A DNA stretch of 49,576 nucleotides from positions 1 through 49,576 of the forward strand of contig CAYJIS010000010.1 of the NCBI GenBank assembly GCA_964370315.1. The letters are read 5' to 3'. Below are positions 1-8,611 of the stretch, piece after piece. The stretch's first letter is position 1; each line of letters starts with the position of its first letter. The notes below the pieces were generated by a model. The model was not told the DNA's origin. It was given only the letters and a program-made list of their open reading frames with translations, and did not search any database. Source of the stretch: CAYJFX01 sp964370315. Its GTDB lineage: Bacteria; Spirochaetota; Spirochaetia; Treponematales; Treponemataceae. The translations under genes were made by a program, and so were the position numbers.

Positions 1-15
1 GATTTTTAAATCGTC

Positions 16-44
16 TTTACAATTTCTTTAAACAATGATACTAT
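16..44 (+). promoter_or_regulatory. possible promoter of trpS
   Basis: TTTACA at 16-21 and TACTAT at 39-44, with 17 bases between, resemble a housekeeping sigma promoter. The -10 matches only 4 of 6 consensus bases, and other -10 registers (GATACT, TATACT) overlap it. The region is generally AT-rich, so chance matches are easy. Confidence 0.3.
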
Positions 45-98
45 ACTAATACAAAAATTACAGTACACACTTAAGATTATAAGATAAAAGGAAGAGAT

Positions 99-1160
99 AT
101 GTCAGATACATATGAAGTAGCATTAGAAAAAAGTAAAAAATTAGAACAAGATATTCAAACAAATCCTAAAAAATATAGAGTGCTTACTGGGGACCGCCCA
201 ACTGGAAGGCTACATATTGGTCACTATTTTGGATCATTACAAAACCGCGTACGCCTTTCTAAATTAAACGTTCCTACCTGTATTCTAATAGCAGATTACC
301 AAGTGTTAACAGACCATGATGCATTTCACGAAATATCGCAAAATACAAAACAGCTTGTTATTGATTATATAGCAGCAGGTATTGAGCCTTCCGATGATGT
401 TATTATCTATCCACACTCATACATACCAGAAGCAAACCAATTGATGCTCCCCTTTTTAACCCTTGTTTCTAACTCAGAATTAAGCCGAAACCCAACAGTT
501 AAAGAAGAAATTACAAGTGCAGGCATTAAGAGTGTTAATGCTGGAATGTACACCTACCCTGTTCACCAAGCATGCGATATTCTTTTTTGCAAGGGAACCG
601 TTGTACCCGTTGGAAAAGACCAACTACCGCATATTGAAATGACACGAACAATTGCAAGACGTTTTAACGAAAAGTTTAGTCCGGAAAATCCAGTTTTTCC
701 AGAGCCACAAGCATTATTAAGTAAAACACCTCATATATTAGGTCTTGACGGAAGTCAGAAAATGAGTAAAAGTCGTGGGAATGCTATAATGATAAGTGCT
801 ACAGAAGATGAAACTGCAAAACTTATTAAAAAAGCAAAAACTGATGCTGAGCGCTTTATTACCTATGATCCCGTAAACAGACCAGAAGTAGCAAACCTTT
901 TAATGCTTATTTCACTTTGTACAGGTGAAGAGCCAACAGTAATTGCAGAAAAGATTGGCGATGGTGGCGGTGGAATGCTTAAAAACATGTTAACCGAAAG
1001 CTTAAACGAAACGCTTAAGCCAATGCGCGAAAAAAGAGCCCAGTTAGAAACACAAGAGGACTATATTAAGCAAGTACTACATAATGGCGTTGATAAAGCA
1101 AGAGAAATGGCTCTAAACACCTTACAAGAAGTACGCTCTTGTATGAATATGACTATATAA
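99..1160 (+). CDS. trpS: tryptophan--tRNA ligase
   Basis: Cytoplasmic class I aminoacyl-tRNA synthetase that charges tRNA-Trp with tryptophan using ATP. The ATP-binding HIGH motif is exact at residues 39-42, inside GRLHIGHYFGSL, and KMSKS is exact at residues 221-225. The 353 residues fit the compact bacterial TrpRS. The ATG follows a strong purine-rich Shine-Dalgarno (AAGGAAGAG). It is a housekeeping gene and marks the left edge of the glycan region. No trp biosynthesis genes or obvious leader peptide are visible in the 98 bases upstream, so regulation cannot be judged. The TrpRS assignment over TyrRS rests on overall similarity and the GDRPTGRLHIGH context. Confidence 0.96.
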   Translation: MSDTYEVALEKSKKLEQDIQTNPKKYRVLTGDRPTGRLHIGHYFGSLQNRVRLSKLNVPTCILIADYQVLTDHDAFHEISQNTKQLVIDYIAAGIEPSDDVIIYPHSYIPEANQLMLPFLTLVSNSELSRNPTVKEEITSAGIKSVNAGMYTYPVHQACDILFCKGTVVPVGKDQLPHIEMTRTIARRFNEKFSPENPVFPEPQALLSKTPHILGLDGSQKMSKSRGNAIMISATEDETAKLIKKAKTDAERFITYDPVNRPEVANLLMLISLCTGEEPTVIAEKIGDGGGGMLKNMLTESLNETLKPMREKRAQLETQEDYIKQVLHNGVDKAREMALNTLQEVRSCMNMTI

Positions 1161-1276
1161 GAGAGTCGTATACTTAATACATAAATACTACTAATTGCCT
1201 TTACTTTTATTCTAATTTGTGTTACCTTTATTGGAGCTGTATTAGCTCTCAGTAGCATACGCAAAAGAGGTATACC

Positions 1277-1999
1277 ATGAAACATAAACTATCTGTAGCG
1301 CTTTTTATTTTCGCTTTAGCACAAGGGCTACTTTTTTCTCAAGATGTTTTTAATAGTAAACTTAGTTCTGCTGAGCGAAAAAAATTAGAAAACGGCGAAA
1401 TCCTTATACGAAGCATTGGCAAAGCAAGTAACATGAGCTTAAATCCAGTCAATACTGGTACAAAAAAAGTAATTAATACCATAACAGATTTAAATCCTGC
1501 ATACCTTGCAGAAGTAATACAGGTAAGACCCTATAAAGGCAATGAACACTTACTAGATGAATTACAGCCCTTACTACTTGACATTGAAGGATATGTAGGC
1601 ATTCCGTATTATTCAGAAGCTTACGATAGATACTATGATTTATATTCTTCTGCTAAAGTACTATCGAAAAACATACAAACGAATACGGGAAAACTAAATG
1701 CTGACTTAAACATGAGCCCTTTTGGAAATATTAATGTTGATATAGCATTTACCAAAACATCTAGTGATTTACTGTACACCATGACAAACACAAAAAACGT
1801 TAAATATCAAGGTTTTAATATTGTAAAACCTGGTAATATGCAATCTCTTGTATACGTATTTAGACATGGCGACAACATTGTATTATATGGTGTTGGTGGC
1901 GTTGATGCCATGAGTGTATTTTTTATGCGCGACCGTATCGAAACCGCATTTATTAATCGCATAAAATCTTTTTGCTCATTTTTGTTTGAAAAGATTTAG
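1277..1999 (+). CDS. exported protein of unknown function (DUF6675-like)
   Basis: 240 residues beginning with a signal peptide: positive MKHK, a hydrophobic stretch to about residue 20, and a likely signal-peptidase I site near FSQD. The mature part is mixed alpha/beta with no catalytic motif I recognise. It resembles conserved treponemal exported proteins that I recall as DUF6675, though this could not be checked. There is no lipobox cysteine, so a soluble periplasmic protein is more likely than a lipoprotein. The start is supported by AGAGG six bases upstream of the ATG. It lies 116 bases after trpS on the same strand and may share its transcript. Function unknown. Confidence 0.72.
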   Translation: MKHKLSVALFIFALAQGLLFSQDVFNSKLSSAERKKLENGEILIRSIGKASNMSLNPVNTGTKKVINTITDLNPAYLAEVIQVRPYKGNEHLLDELQPLLLDIEGYVGIPYYSEAYDRYYDLYSSAKVLSKNIQTNTGKLNADLNMSPFGNINVDIAFTKTSSDLLYTMTNTKNVKYQGFNIVKPGNMQSLVYVFRHGDNIVLYGVGGVDAMSVFFMRDRIETAFINRIKSFCSFLFEKI

Positions 2000-2072
2000 A
2001 GGGGATTGGATTGCAATACTGAACTTAATTCAGAACGACAAATTGTATTTTTCCTTTTAATATTAATGCTAC

Positions 2073-2101
2073 TTTACTTTTTACCTTTATAACAGTATAA
2101 T
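2073..2101 (+). promoter_or_regulatory. promoter of licCA, apparently leaderless
   Basis: TTTACT at 2073-2078 and a perfect TATAAT at 2096-2101 are separated by 17 bases. Initiation 6-8 bases after the -10 would fall at about 2107-2109, and the licCA ATG starts at 2109. No Shine-Dalgarno lies in front of that ATG. The match is good; the leaderless reading is inferred from spacing only. Confidence 0.55.
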
Positions 2102-2108
2102 TTTAATC

Positions 2109-3860
2109 ATGGAACAACTATATTTTGATATTCTAACAATTTTAGCAAAGGGACTAGATTTATCTACTTCTTCAATTCAAGATAAACTTAAAATTTCGAC
2201 TGAAGCTCTTACTAGTGCTTTAAATTTACTTGAGCAAAAAGGCTATCTTTTTAATAATAATATTACACAATTGGGCGAAAATGCTTTAGAACCTTACAAA
2301 GTAGACAATGCCATCATAATGGCAGCAGGAAACAGCACTAGATTCATGCCCTTGTCTTTAGAAAAACCTAAAGGATTAATAAAAGTAAAAGGTGAAGTTT
2401 TAATTGAAAGGCAAATTTGTCAACTTAAAGAAAGCGGTATTGATGAGATAATTTTAGTTGTAGGTTACTTAAAAGAGCAATTCTACTACTTAAAAAATAA
2501 GTATAACATAATTATTATTGAAAACACACAGTATTATGAAAGAAACAATAATTCATCACTTTATGCAGCAAAAGATTACTTAAAAAATTCATATATATGT
2601 TCGAGTGATAATTACTTTGCTGAAAATGTGTTTGAACCTTATGTATATCAGAGTTATTACTCTGCATTATATTCAGAAGGTAAAACTGATGAATACTGTA
2701 TGAGTGTAAATGATGAAAATTTAATTACTAGTGTAACTATAGGTGGAAGTGATTCTTGGTATATGCTTGGGCATGTTTATTTTAATAATGATTTTTCAAA
2801 AAAGTTTTTGGATATTCTTTTAAGAATATATGATAAGGAATCTACAAAGCCCCTATTATGGGAACAAATATACATGTCACATATTACCAAACTTAATCTT
2901 TACATGCGAAAATATTCTAACGATACTATTTTCGAATTTGACTCGATAGATGAATTGCGTTTATTTGATATAGAATGTGATAAGCATATTGAATCGCAAA
3001 TTTTAGATAACATATGTGATTATTTTAACTGTAGATATCAAGATTTAACAAATTTTTTCCCAATTACAAAAGGATTTATGAATAATTCTTTTAAATTTGA
3101 TTTTGATAATACCACATATATTTATCGCCATCCAGGCGAAGATACAAAAGGTATTATAAATAGAAACAACGAAAAAAAATCCTTAGAGGTTGCCAAAGAA
3201 TTAGACTTAGACACAACTCTGGTGTATTTTGGGGATTCTGGATATAAAATTTCATACTTTATTCCTGATGTTTCAGATTTTGATTATAGTAATGATAATC
3301 AGGTAACAGAAGCAATGAAATTGTTTAAGATATTACATAATGCAAAAGTAAAGAGAGACTATGACTTTGATATTTGGGGAGCTGTAACTAAGTATGAAAA
3401 AATAATTTTTGAAACAGATCCTTCGGTATTGAATGAATATTCCGATTTTGCACAAACAAAGAAAAAAATACTTGAGATATATGGTAAAGTTGAAGATGAT
3501 GGATATGAAAAAATACTTTGCCATATGGATGCCTATGATAGTAATTTTATGGTTACAGATGAACGTATATATTTAATAGATTGGGAGTTTGCAGGAAATG
3601 AAGACCCTGCATGTGATTTAGGAACTTTTATATGTTGTAGTACATATAGTTTGAATAAAGCCTTAGAGATTCTTAAAATATATCTTGAAGATGAATATGA
3701 TAAGCATATAAAACATTATATTGGATACATAGCAGTAACATCGTTTCACTGGTTTATGTGGGCAACTTATAAAGAGGCAATAAAAGACAGTGTAGGTGAT
3801 TACATGGAAATATACTATAAACATTGTATAACTTTTATAGATTATTATAACACGTTGTAG
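2109..3860 (+). CDS. licCA: phosphocholine cytidylyltransferase-choline kinase fusion with N-terminal HTH
   Basis: Cytoplasmic bifunctional enzyme: the C-terminal kinase phosphorylates choline and the middle domain activates phosphocholine with CTP, giving CDP-choline. Residues 1-65 look like a winged helix-turn-helix. Residues 67-290 are a nucleotidyltransferase with the sugar-nucleotide-type loop (MAAGNSTRFMPLSLEKPKG at 71-89). Residues 300-583 are a LicA-type kinase with Brenner motif H472-x-D474-x4-N479 and metal-binding D491 (LIDWE). Treponema denticola is known to have a LicCA fusion in a CDP-choline pathway; here the product could feed phosphatidylcholine or a phosphocholine-decorated glycan. 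The adjacent exporter and sugar genes favour the surface role but do not prove it. No Shine-Dalgarno precedes the ATG (see promoter entry). Confidence 0.85.
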   Translation: MEQLYFDILTILAKGLDLSTSSIQDKLKISTEALTSALNLLEQKGYLFNNNITQLGENALEPYKVDNAIIMAAGNSTRFMPLSLEKPKGLIKVKGEVLIERQICQLKESGIDEIILVVGYLKEQFYYLKNKYNIIIIENTQYYERNNNSSLYAAKDYLKNSYICSSDNYFAENVFEPYVYQSYYSALYSEGKTDEYCMSVNDENLITSVTIGGSDSWYMLGHVYFNNDFSKKFLDILLRIYDKESTKPLLWEQIYMSHITKLNLYMRKYSNDTIFEFDSIDELRLFDIECDKHIESQILDNICDYFNCRYQDLTNFFPITKGFMNNSFKFDFDNTTYIYRHPGEDTKGIINRNNEKKSLEVAKELDLDTTLVYFGDSGYKISYFIPDVSDFDYSNDNQVTEAMKLFKILHNAKVKRDYDFDIWGAVTKYEKIIFETDPSVLNEYSDFAQTKKKILEIYGKVEDDGYEKILCHMDAYDSNFMVTDERIYLIDWEFAGNEDPACDLGTFICCSTYSLNKALEILKIYLEDEYDKHIKHYIGYIAVTSFHWFMWATYKEAIKDSVGDYMEIYYKHCITFIDYYNTL

Positions 3861-4046
3861 GAATGAAGATCCTTATACTCGAATTTATTTAAAAATTTTT
3901 TTTAATATTATACTACAAACATAGTTTAGTATTGTATAGGCTTAATCCAATTTTATGTAGTAGCACAAGTAGTATTTTTAATTTAGTTTTAATATTTTAT
4001 ATAAAAAGAATTAAAGGTTATCAATATTTAAAACAAAATATAGGTC

Positions 4047-4075
4047 TTGAAGTTTTATATATAATCATGTAGAAT
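4047..4075 (+). promoter_or_regulatory. promoter of manC
   Basis: TTGAAG at 4047-4052 and TAGAAT at 4070-4075 lie 17 bases apart, matching 4/6 and 5/6 of the sigma-70 consensus. The expected transcript starts near 4082, leaving a leader of about 28 bases without a well-placed Shine-Dalgarno: the only candidate, AGGCGG at 4091-4096, is 13 bases from the ATG. The rest of the 3861-4109 gap is AT-rich and holds no gene or clear terminator hairpin. Confidence 0.45.
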
Positions 4076-4109
4076 TTAGTATCTTAAAATAGGCGGATAA
4101 TTTTTTCGT

Positions 4110-5222
4110 ATGGATTGTAATGTATTAATTTTAGCAGGCGGTTTTGGTGAAAGACTTTGGCCTGTTTCAAATAAAGAGTTTCCCAAGCAATTTATGAAAT
4201 TAGAAAATGGCTTGTCTTTTTTTCAACAATCACTAGAGCGCGCTTATTCCTTAAAACCAAAAGGAAAAATTTACATTGTAACACGACAAGACATTCTTGC
4301 TACAACAATGGAGCAGTGCTCCTCATATGCGAATACTCTTTTAAAAACAGAAAGTAACGTTTTTAAAGATAAACTTCTTGTAATTGCTGAGCCTTGCCAA
4401 AAACACACAGCACCACCTATAATGCTAGTGTGTCGATATATCCAGAGTTTAGAGGAAACAGAATTACCACTACTAATATTAACAAGTGATCATATTATAA
4501 ATCCTTTTAATGCTTTTAATAAAGATGTAAAAAAAGCCGTTGCACAAGCAAATAATGGAAGCTTTGTATGCTTTGCAATTCCCCCAACCGAGCCTTCCTC
4601 TAGCTTTGGCTATATGCAAGTATCAAAAGAATCAGTAGGATCAATCTATAAAATCGATTTTTTTAAAGAGAAGCCTGATATAAAAACAGCAAAAACTTAT
4701 TTAAAAAAAGGAAACTTTTTATGGAATAGCGGTATGTTTTGTGTACTACCCTCTCTTTTTATCACAGAACTTGAGTTACATACGCCAGAAGTGTCAACAG
4801 CATTTACAGTAATTAAGGCTAAAGATAAGCCAAGTATACAGACAGAAAATGGAATACAGTATTTAAATGCTTGGAACTATATGGTAAAAACATATAAAAA
4901 AAGTATCGCAATTTCAATTGATCATGCAGTTGCAGAAAAATCTAAGAAAGCTTTTGCTGTCCGCGCTGGTTTTAAATGGAAAGATATTGGAACATGGGAT
5001 TCATTCGCAAGCCTATTTAAAAACAATTATGAAGGAAACGCAATAGTTGGAAAAGTAGTACAAACAAATAGCTCAAACTGTTTTGTATACACCGACACTC
5101 CTGTTGTACTTTGTGGTATAGAAAATTTAATAATTAGCATAAAAAACGGAAAAGTACTAATTATGAAAAAAGGTACAAGTGAAAGCATTAAAGATACAAC
5201 TAAGAAACTAAAAGAATCCTGA
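4110..5222 (+). CDS. manC: mannose-1-phosphate guanylyltransferase
   Basis: Makes GDP-mannose from mannose-1-phosphate and GTP in the cytoplasm. The N-terminal signature LILAGGFGERLWPVSNKEFP (residues 6-25) followed by KQF is the pyrophosphorylase loop of the GMP family. At 370 residues it has the nucleotidyltransferase and short beta-helix parts but lacks the C-terminal cupin (phosphomannose isomerase) domain of bifunctional ManC/AlgA proteins, so mannose-6-phosphate must be made elsewhere. Gmd and Fcl at 7628-9689 would convert the product into GDP-L-fucose, which fits the fucosyltransferase at 11245. A weak or absent Shine-Dalgarno makes the start less certain, but an N-terminus right before the nucleotide loop is normal for this family. 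Confidence 0.9.
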   Translation: MDCNVLILAGGFGERLWPVSNKEFPKQFMKLENGLSFFQQSLERAYSLKPKGKIYIVTRQDILATTMEQCSSYANTLLKTESNVFKDKLLVIAEPCQKHTAPPIMLVCRYIQSLEETELPLLILTSDHIINPFNAFNKDVKKAVAQANNGSFVCFAIPPTEPSSSFGYMQVSKESVGSIYKIDFFKEKPDIKTAKTYLKKGNFLWNSGMFCVLPSLFITELELHTPEVSTAFTVIKAKDKPSIQTENGIQYLNAWNYMVKTYKKSIAISIDHAVAEKSKKAFAVRAGFKWKDIGTWDSFASLFKNNYEGNAIVGKVVQTNSSNCFVYTDTPVVLCGIENLIISIKNGKVLIMKKGTSESIKDTTKKLKES

Positions 5223-5254
5223 TGAATATAAGGTATAAATATTAAAGATGTATC

Positions 5255-5284
5255 TTGAATTATAACTGAAAAAACGTTATAATT
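5255..5284 (+). promoter_or_regulatory. promoter with overlapping palindrome upstream of wzm
   Basis: TTGAAT at 5255-5260 and a perfect TATAAT at 5278-5283, 17 bases apart, form a strong promoter in the manC-wzm gap. A perfect inverted repeat, AATTATAAC (5258-5266) and GTTATAATT (5276-5284) with a 9-base loop, covers the spacer and both hexamers. This is the geometry of a repressor operator. The operator role is an inference; no regulator gene lies beside it. Confidence 0.55.
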
Positions 5285-5317
5285 AACTAGTTATATTAAA
5301 TAGGATTAAAGGTAAAA

Positions 5318-6178
5318 ATGAATAGACAAACAAAGATTCAAGATAAATGGGATGTTGTTTTAGAACCAAAAAATAAACTACTTGATTTAAAATTACGAGA
5401 AGTAATACGATATCGTGATTTAGTGTACATGTTTATTAAACGAGACTTTGCAGTTGCCTATAAGCAAACAATTTTAGGTCCTTTATGGTATGTAATTCAA
5501 CCACTTATTTCAACAGTGATGTACAGTTTTGTTTTTGGTACCATCGCAAATATTGGAACAGATGGTGTACCTTTTACTCTTTTTTATTTTGCAGGAACAA
5601 TGTTGTGGACATATTTTTCATCTTCCTTAACAACTTGTGCGAGCGTTTTTACTGTTAACGCACCAATGTTTGGAAAAATATATTTTCCTAGGCTTGTAGT
5701 CCCCATTTCAAATGTTATAGGTCAAATAATCAAGTTAGGCTTTCAATTTGGATTATTATTAATAATATTAATCTATTATTTAATTGTAGATTCAACCGTA
5801 ACTATTTCATGGTGGGCACTCGCATTCCCTGTTATTATTATTTGGATTGGGATGCTTGGGGCGGGTATGGGCATGATGATTTCAGCACTTACAACAAAGT
5901 ATCGCGACTTAAGTCAATTACTTACTTTTGGTATACAATTAGCAATGTATGCTACGCCTATAGTATACCCGTTATCTAGTGCACCAGAAAACTTACAATG
6001 GTTTTTTTATATTAACCCATTGAGTGCACCTATAGAACTTTTTAGAATCTGGTTTTATGGTGCAGGTAGCGTAGATTCTATAATGATTTTTATTAGTCTT
6101 GCATGGACAGCATTTTTTATGTTTGTTGGTCTTGTATTATTTAATAAAAATGAACGAACTTTTGTTGATGTAATATAA
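5318..6178 (+). CDS. wzm: polysaccharide ABC exporter, membrane subunit
   Basis: Inner-membrane permease of an ABC-2 type polysaccharide exporter (Wzm/TagG/RfbA family), which moves a finished undecaprenyl-linked glycan to the periplasmic face. The 286 residues have a cytoplasmic N-terminus (to about residue 40) and about six hydrophobic helices, and end in a charged tail. The segment around FFYINPLSAPIELFR is typical of the family. It is paired with the ATPase gene 12 bases downstream. AAAGG precedes the ATG with good spacing. With no Wzx flippase or Wzy polymerase in the window, this is the only visible export route for the glycan. Confidence 0.92.
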   Translation: MNRQTKIQDKWDVVLEPKNKLLDLKLREVIRYRDLVYMFIKRDFAVAYKQTILGPLWYVIQPLISTVMYSFVFGTIANIGTDGVPFTLFYFAGTMLWTYFSSSLTTCASVFTVNAPMFGKIYFPRLVVPISNVIGQIIKLGFQFGLLLIILIYYLIVDSTVTISWWALAFPVIIIWIGMLGAGMGMMISALTTKYRDLSQLLTFGIQLAMYATPIVYPLSSAPENLQWFFYINPLSAPIELFRIWFYGAGSVDSIMIFISLAWTAFFMFVGLVLFNKNERTFVDVI

Positions 6179-6190
6179 ATAGGATATAAA

Positions 6191-7432
6191 ATGAGTACAG
6201 TTATTAAATGTGAAAATTTATCAAAATATTATAGACTCGGTGTAATAAACAATGGCGTGCTATTTCGCGATATCCAAACCTGGATTGCAAGGAAAAGAGG
6301 AAAAGAAGACCCTCATTCCAAAATTGGCAGTGCTCACCATTTTGATGCTACAAAAGAAGGATTTTGGGCTTTAAAAGATCTAAACTTTGATATTAAACAG
6401 GGTGATAGAGTTGGAATAATAGGAAAAAATGGTGCCGGAAAGTCCACACTTTTAAAAATTTTAAGTCGAATTACAGCGCCTACAGAAGGCTCTGTAAAAA
6501 TAAAAGGCCGCGTAGCAAGCTTATTAGAAGTGGGCACAGGTTTTCATGGAGAACTAACTGGCCGAGAAAACATATACTTAAATGGTGCCATTTTAGGTAT
6601 GAAGAGGCGTGAAGTAGCAAGAAAAATGGATGAAATAATTGCCTTTTCCGAAATTGACAAACATATTGACACCCCTGTAAAACGCTATTCTAGTGGAATG
6701 TATGTCAAATTAGCCTTTTCTGTTGCAGCTCACTTAGATAGCGAAATACTAATAGCAGATGAAGTTTTAGCCGTTGGTGATGCATCATTTCAAAAAAAAG
6801 CTATAGGTAAAATGAGTGAACTTAGCACAGGCCAAGGGCGAACTGTTTTGTTTGTAAGCCATAATATGCCTTCTGTTAAAAACCTTTGTAATACAGGCAT
6901 TTTACTAGAACAAGGAAGAGCTGTTGACCAGGCACCGATTGATAAAATTATTTCTGGCTATTTAGGTGTTGCAGATCATGAAAATATTAACGAAATTAAA
7001 CCTTGGATAAATACTGAAAAAGATTTTAGCCCAAATTTTAATCCTTTAAAAATTGAAATAATAGATTCAAAAGGTAAGTTACAAGTAAAGCCGTTAGAAT
7101 ATACAAAAGATTATAAAATACGATTAACCTTCGATGTAAAAGAAGTAAGTAGCTTTTTACAATTTGGTTTTCATGTTGCACTCGGAACTGAAGAGCTATT
7201 TAGAACAGTAACAGATATTTCAGAAGAGCAAAATATTACAACGGGGACTAATATATATGAAATAGCTATTCCTGCTAAAACATTATATTTTAATAATACC
7301 TATCGAATATTATTAAATGCATCGCTATATAATATACAATGGATATCTAATCCATATAATTATGATGTATATCTTGATGTACCAGTAGTTTCATCAAATA
7401 ATAAAAGACCAATTGAGATAATTCGGTTATAA
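6191..7432 (+). CDS. wzt: polysaccharide ABC exporter, ATPase subunit with C-terminal substrate domain
   Basis: Cytoplasmic ATPase driving Wzm. Walker A GKNGAGKST is at residues 78-86, the ABC signature YSSGM at 166-170, Walker B ILIADE at 186-191, and the H-loop histidine lies in FVSHNM. Residues from about 255 to 413 form a beta-rich C-terminal domain as in Wzt proteins, where it binds the modified end of the O-polysaccharide and couples chain termination to export. The extra domain separates it from TagH-like ATPases without a carbohydrate module. It starts 12 bases after wzm, with AGGA upstream. The stop codon lies just before the assembly gap, and its last codons belong to the 55-base stretch repeated beyond the gap. 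Confidence 0.93.
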   Translation: MSTVIKCENLSKYYRLGVINNGVLFRDIQTWIARKRGKEDPHSKIGSAHHFDATKEGFWALKDLNFDIKQGDRVGIIGKNGAGKSTLLKILSRITAPTEGSVKIKGRVASLLEVGTGFHGELTGRENIYLNGAILGMKRREVARKMDEIIAFSEIDKHIDTPVKRYSSGMYVKLAFSVAAHLDSEILIADEVLAVGDASFQKKAIGKMSELSTGQGRTVLFVSHNMPSVKNLCNTGILLEQGRAVDQAPIDKIISGYLGVADHENINEIKPWINTEKDFSPNFNPLKIEIIDSKGKLQVKPLEYTKDYKIRLTFDVKEVSSFLQFGFHVALGTEELFRTVTDISEEQNITTGTNIYEIAIPAKTLYFNNTYRILLNASLYNIQWISNPYNYDVYLDVPVVSSNNKRPIEIIRL

Positions 7433-7437
7433 AAATT
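7383..7437. repeat. left copy of 55-base duplication flanking the assembly gap
   Basis: These 55 bases, the end of wzt plus a few bases, are identical to 7538-7592 on the far side of the gap. An exact 55-base overlap at contig ends is what a k=55 de Bruijn assembler leaves, so the duplication is probably technical. Confidence 0.9.
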
Positions 7438-7537
7438 NNNNNNNNNNNNNNNNNNNNNNNNNNNNNNNNNNNNNNNNNNNNNNNNNNNNNNNNNNNNNNN
7501 NNNNNNNNNNNNNNNNNNNNNNNNNNNNNNNNNNNNN
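7438..7537. other. assembly gap (100 N)
   Basis: One hundred unresolved bases, the usual placeholder for a scaffold gap of unknown size. Because both flanks are the same 55 bases in the same orientation, the contigs probably overlap and the real gap may be zero, or a branching region may be missing. Between wzt and fcl (7433-7627) I see no other gene. Confidence 0.97.
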
Positions 7538-7592
7538 CAGTAGTTTCATCAAATAATAAAAGACCAATTGAGATAATTCGGTTATAAAAATT
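7538..7592. repeat. right copy of 55-base duplication flanking the assembly gap
   Basis: Identical to 7383-7437, in direct orientation. It contains a fragment of the wzt 3' end including its stop codon, and should not be annotated as a second partial wzt. Confidence 0.9.
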
Positions 7593-7627
7593 ATAATGAT
7601 ATTAATAAAAAAACACTTATTATACTA

Positions 7628-8611
7628 CTATGAATAACGTTTTAGAAAATCAGCATAAGAGAGCTTTATCCCTTCTTCTAAACTAATCTTTGGTGTGATA
7701 CCTAGATTAAATAAACGACTTGAATCCATAAGTTTCTTTGGTGTTCCATTTGGTTTACTAGAATCCCACATAATTTTACAAGCACTACAATTTGATTCGC
7801 CATAAACGGTTTTACATACTAATATTGCAAGATCCTTTATCGATAAATCAGAACCACTTCCTATATTCACAAAATCAAATGCAGAAATATTAGGATGGTC
7901 ACCTATGCGCATATCTATAGCATTTTTTTCGTTCATTATATATATAAGTGCCTCTGCTAGATCCTCACTATATAAAAATTCTCGATAGGCTGATCCATCA
8001 CCCCACAGAGTAACTGTATCACTTTTTGAGACTTTTGCATCATGAAATTTACGTATTAAAGCAGGTAGCACATGTGAGTTTTGCAAATCATAGCTGTCAC
8101 CTGGTCCGTATAAGTTTGTAGGCATAGCTGATAAAAAATTTGTACCATATTGAATATTATATGATGTACAAAGTTTTATAACTGCAATTTTTGCAAGTGC
8201 ATATGCATCGTTTGTCGCCTCAAGTTCTGAGGTTAACAAACTTGATTCTTTTAAAGGTTGCTTAGCCATCTTAGGATATATACACGATGAACCTAGATTT
8301 AGTAACTTTTTTACCCCAGTTGTATAAGCTGCATGCACTACATTAAACCCAATCATCATATTTTGATAAATAAAATCAGCAGGGTACATTGCATTTGCTC
8401 CAATACCACCAACCTTTGCAGCTGCCAAAAAAACATAGTCTGGACTTTCTGAGCTAAAAAAGTCTAATACTTTTTGTTGACTTAACAAATCAAGTTCTTG
8501 GTGTGTTTTTGTAATTATATTAGTGTATCCTTGCTTTTGTAGGTGTTTTAATATTGCACTCCCTACTAAGCCTCGGTGCCCTGCTACATATATTTTATCT
8601 ACTTTATTCAT
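7628..8611 (-). CDS. fcl: GDP-L-fucose synthase
   Basis: NADPH-dependent epimerase-reductase that converts GDP-4-keto-6-deoxy-D-mannose into GDP-L-fucose. The Rossmann motif GHRGLVGSAIL is at the N-terminus, the catalytic region includes GSSCIYP (Ser and Cys), and the YALAK stretch holds the Tyr-x3-Lys pair. I place the start at the ATG at 8611 (MNKVDKIYVAGH, 327 residues), not at an in-frame ATG nine codons upstream, because family members begin just before the glycine motif. This start overlaps the gmd stop by eight bases, which suggests translational coupling. The gene is the last of the gmd-fcl pair and ends 36 bases from the copied gap flank. Confidence 0.93.
   Translation of the reverse strand: MNKVDKIYVAGHRGLVGSAILKHLQKQGYTNIITKTHQELDLLSQQKVLDFFSSESPDYVFLAAAKVGGIGANAMYPADFIYQNMMIGFNVVHAAYTTGVKKLLNLGSSCIYPKMAKQPLKESSLLTSELEATNDAYALAKIAVIKLCTSYNIQYGTNFLSAMPTNLYGPGDSYDLQNSHVLPALIRKFHDAKVSKSDTVTLWGDGSAYREFLYSEDLAEALIYIMNEKNAIDMRIGDHPNISAFDFVNIGSGSDLSIKDLAILVCKTVYGESNCSACKIMWDSSKPNGTPKKLMDSSRLFNLGITPKISLEEGIKLSYADFLKRYS

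Noticed and set aside
1061..1285. 74-codon minus-strand frame across the end of trpS
   Set aside because: It overlaps trpS and the start of the next gene, and has no conserved feature.
1999..2109. Hairpin CTGAA-CTTAA-TTCAG near 2020 as a terminator after the gene at 1277
   Set aside because: The stem is only five bases, AT-rich, and has no T run directly behind it.
7538..7592. Possible second, truncated wzt copy after the gap
   Set aside because: Only 55 bases are shared, exactly the contig overlap expected from assembly, so there is no evidence for a real gene copy.
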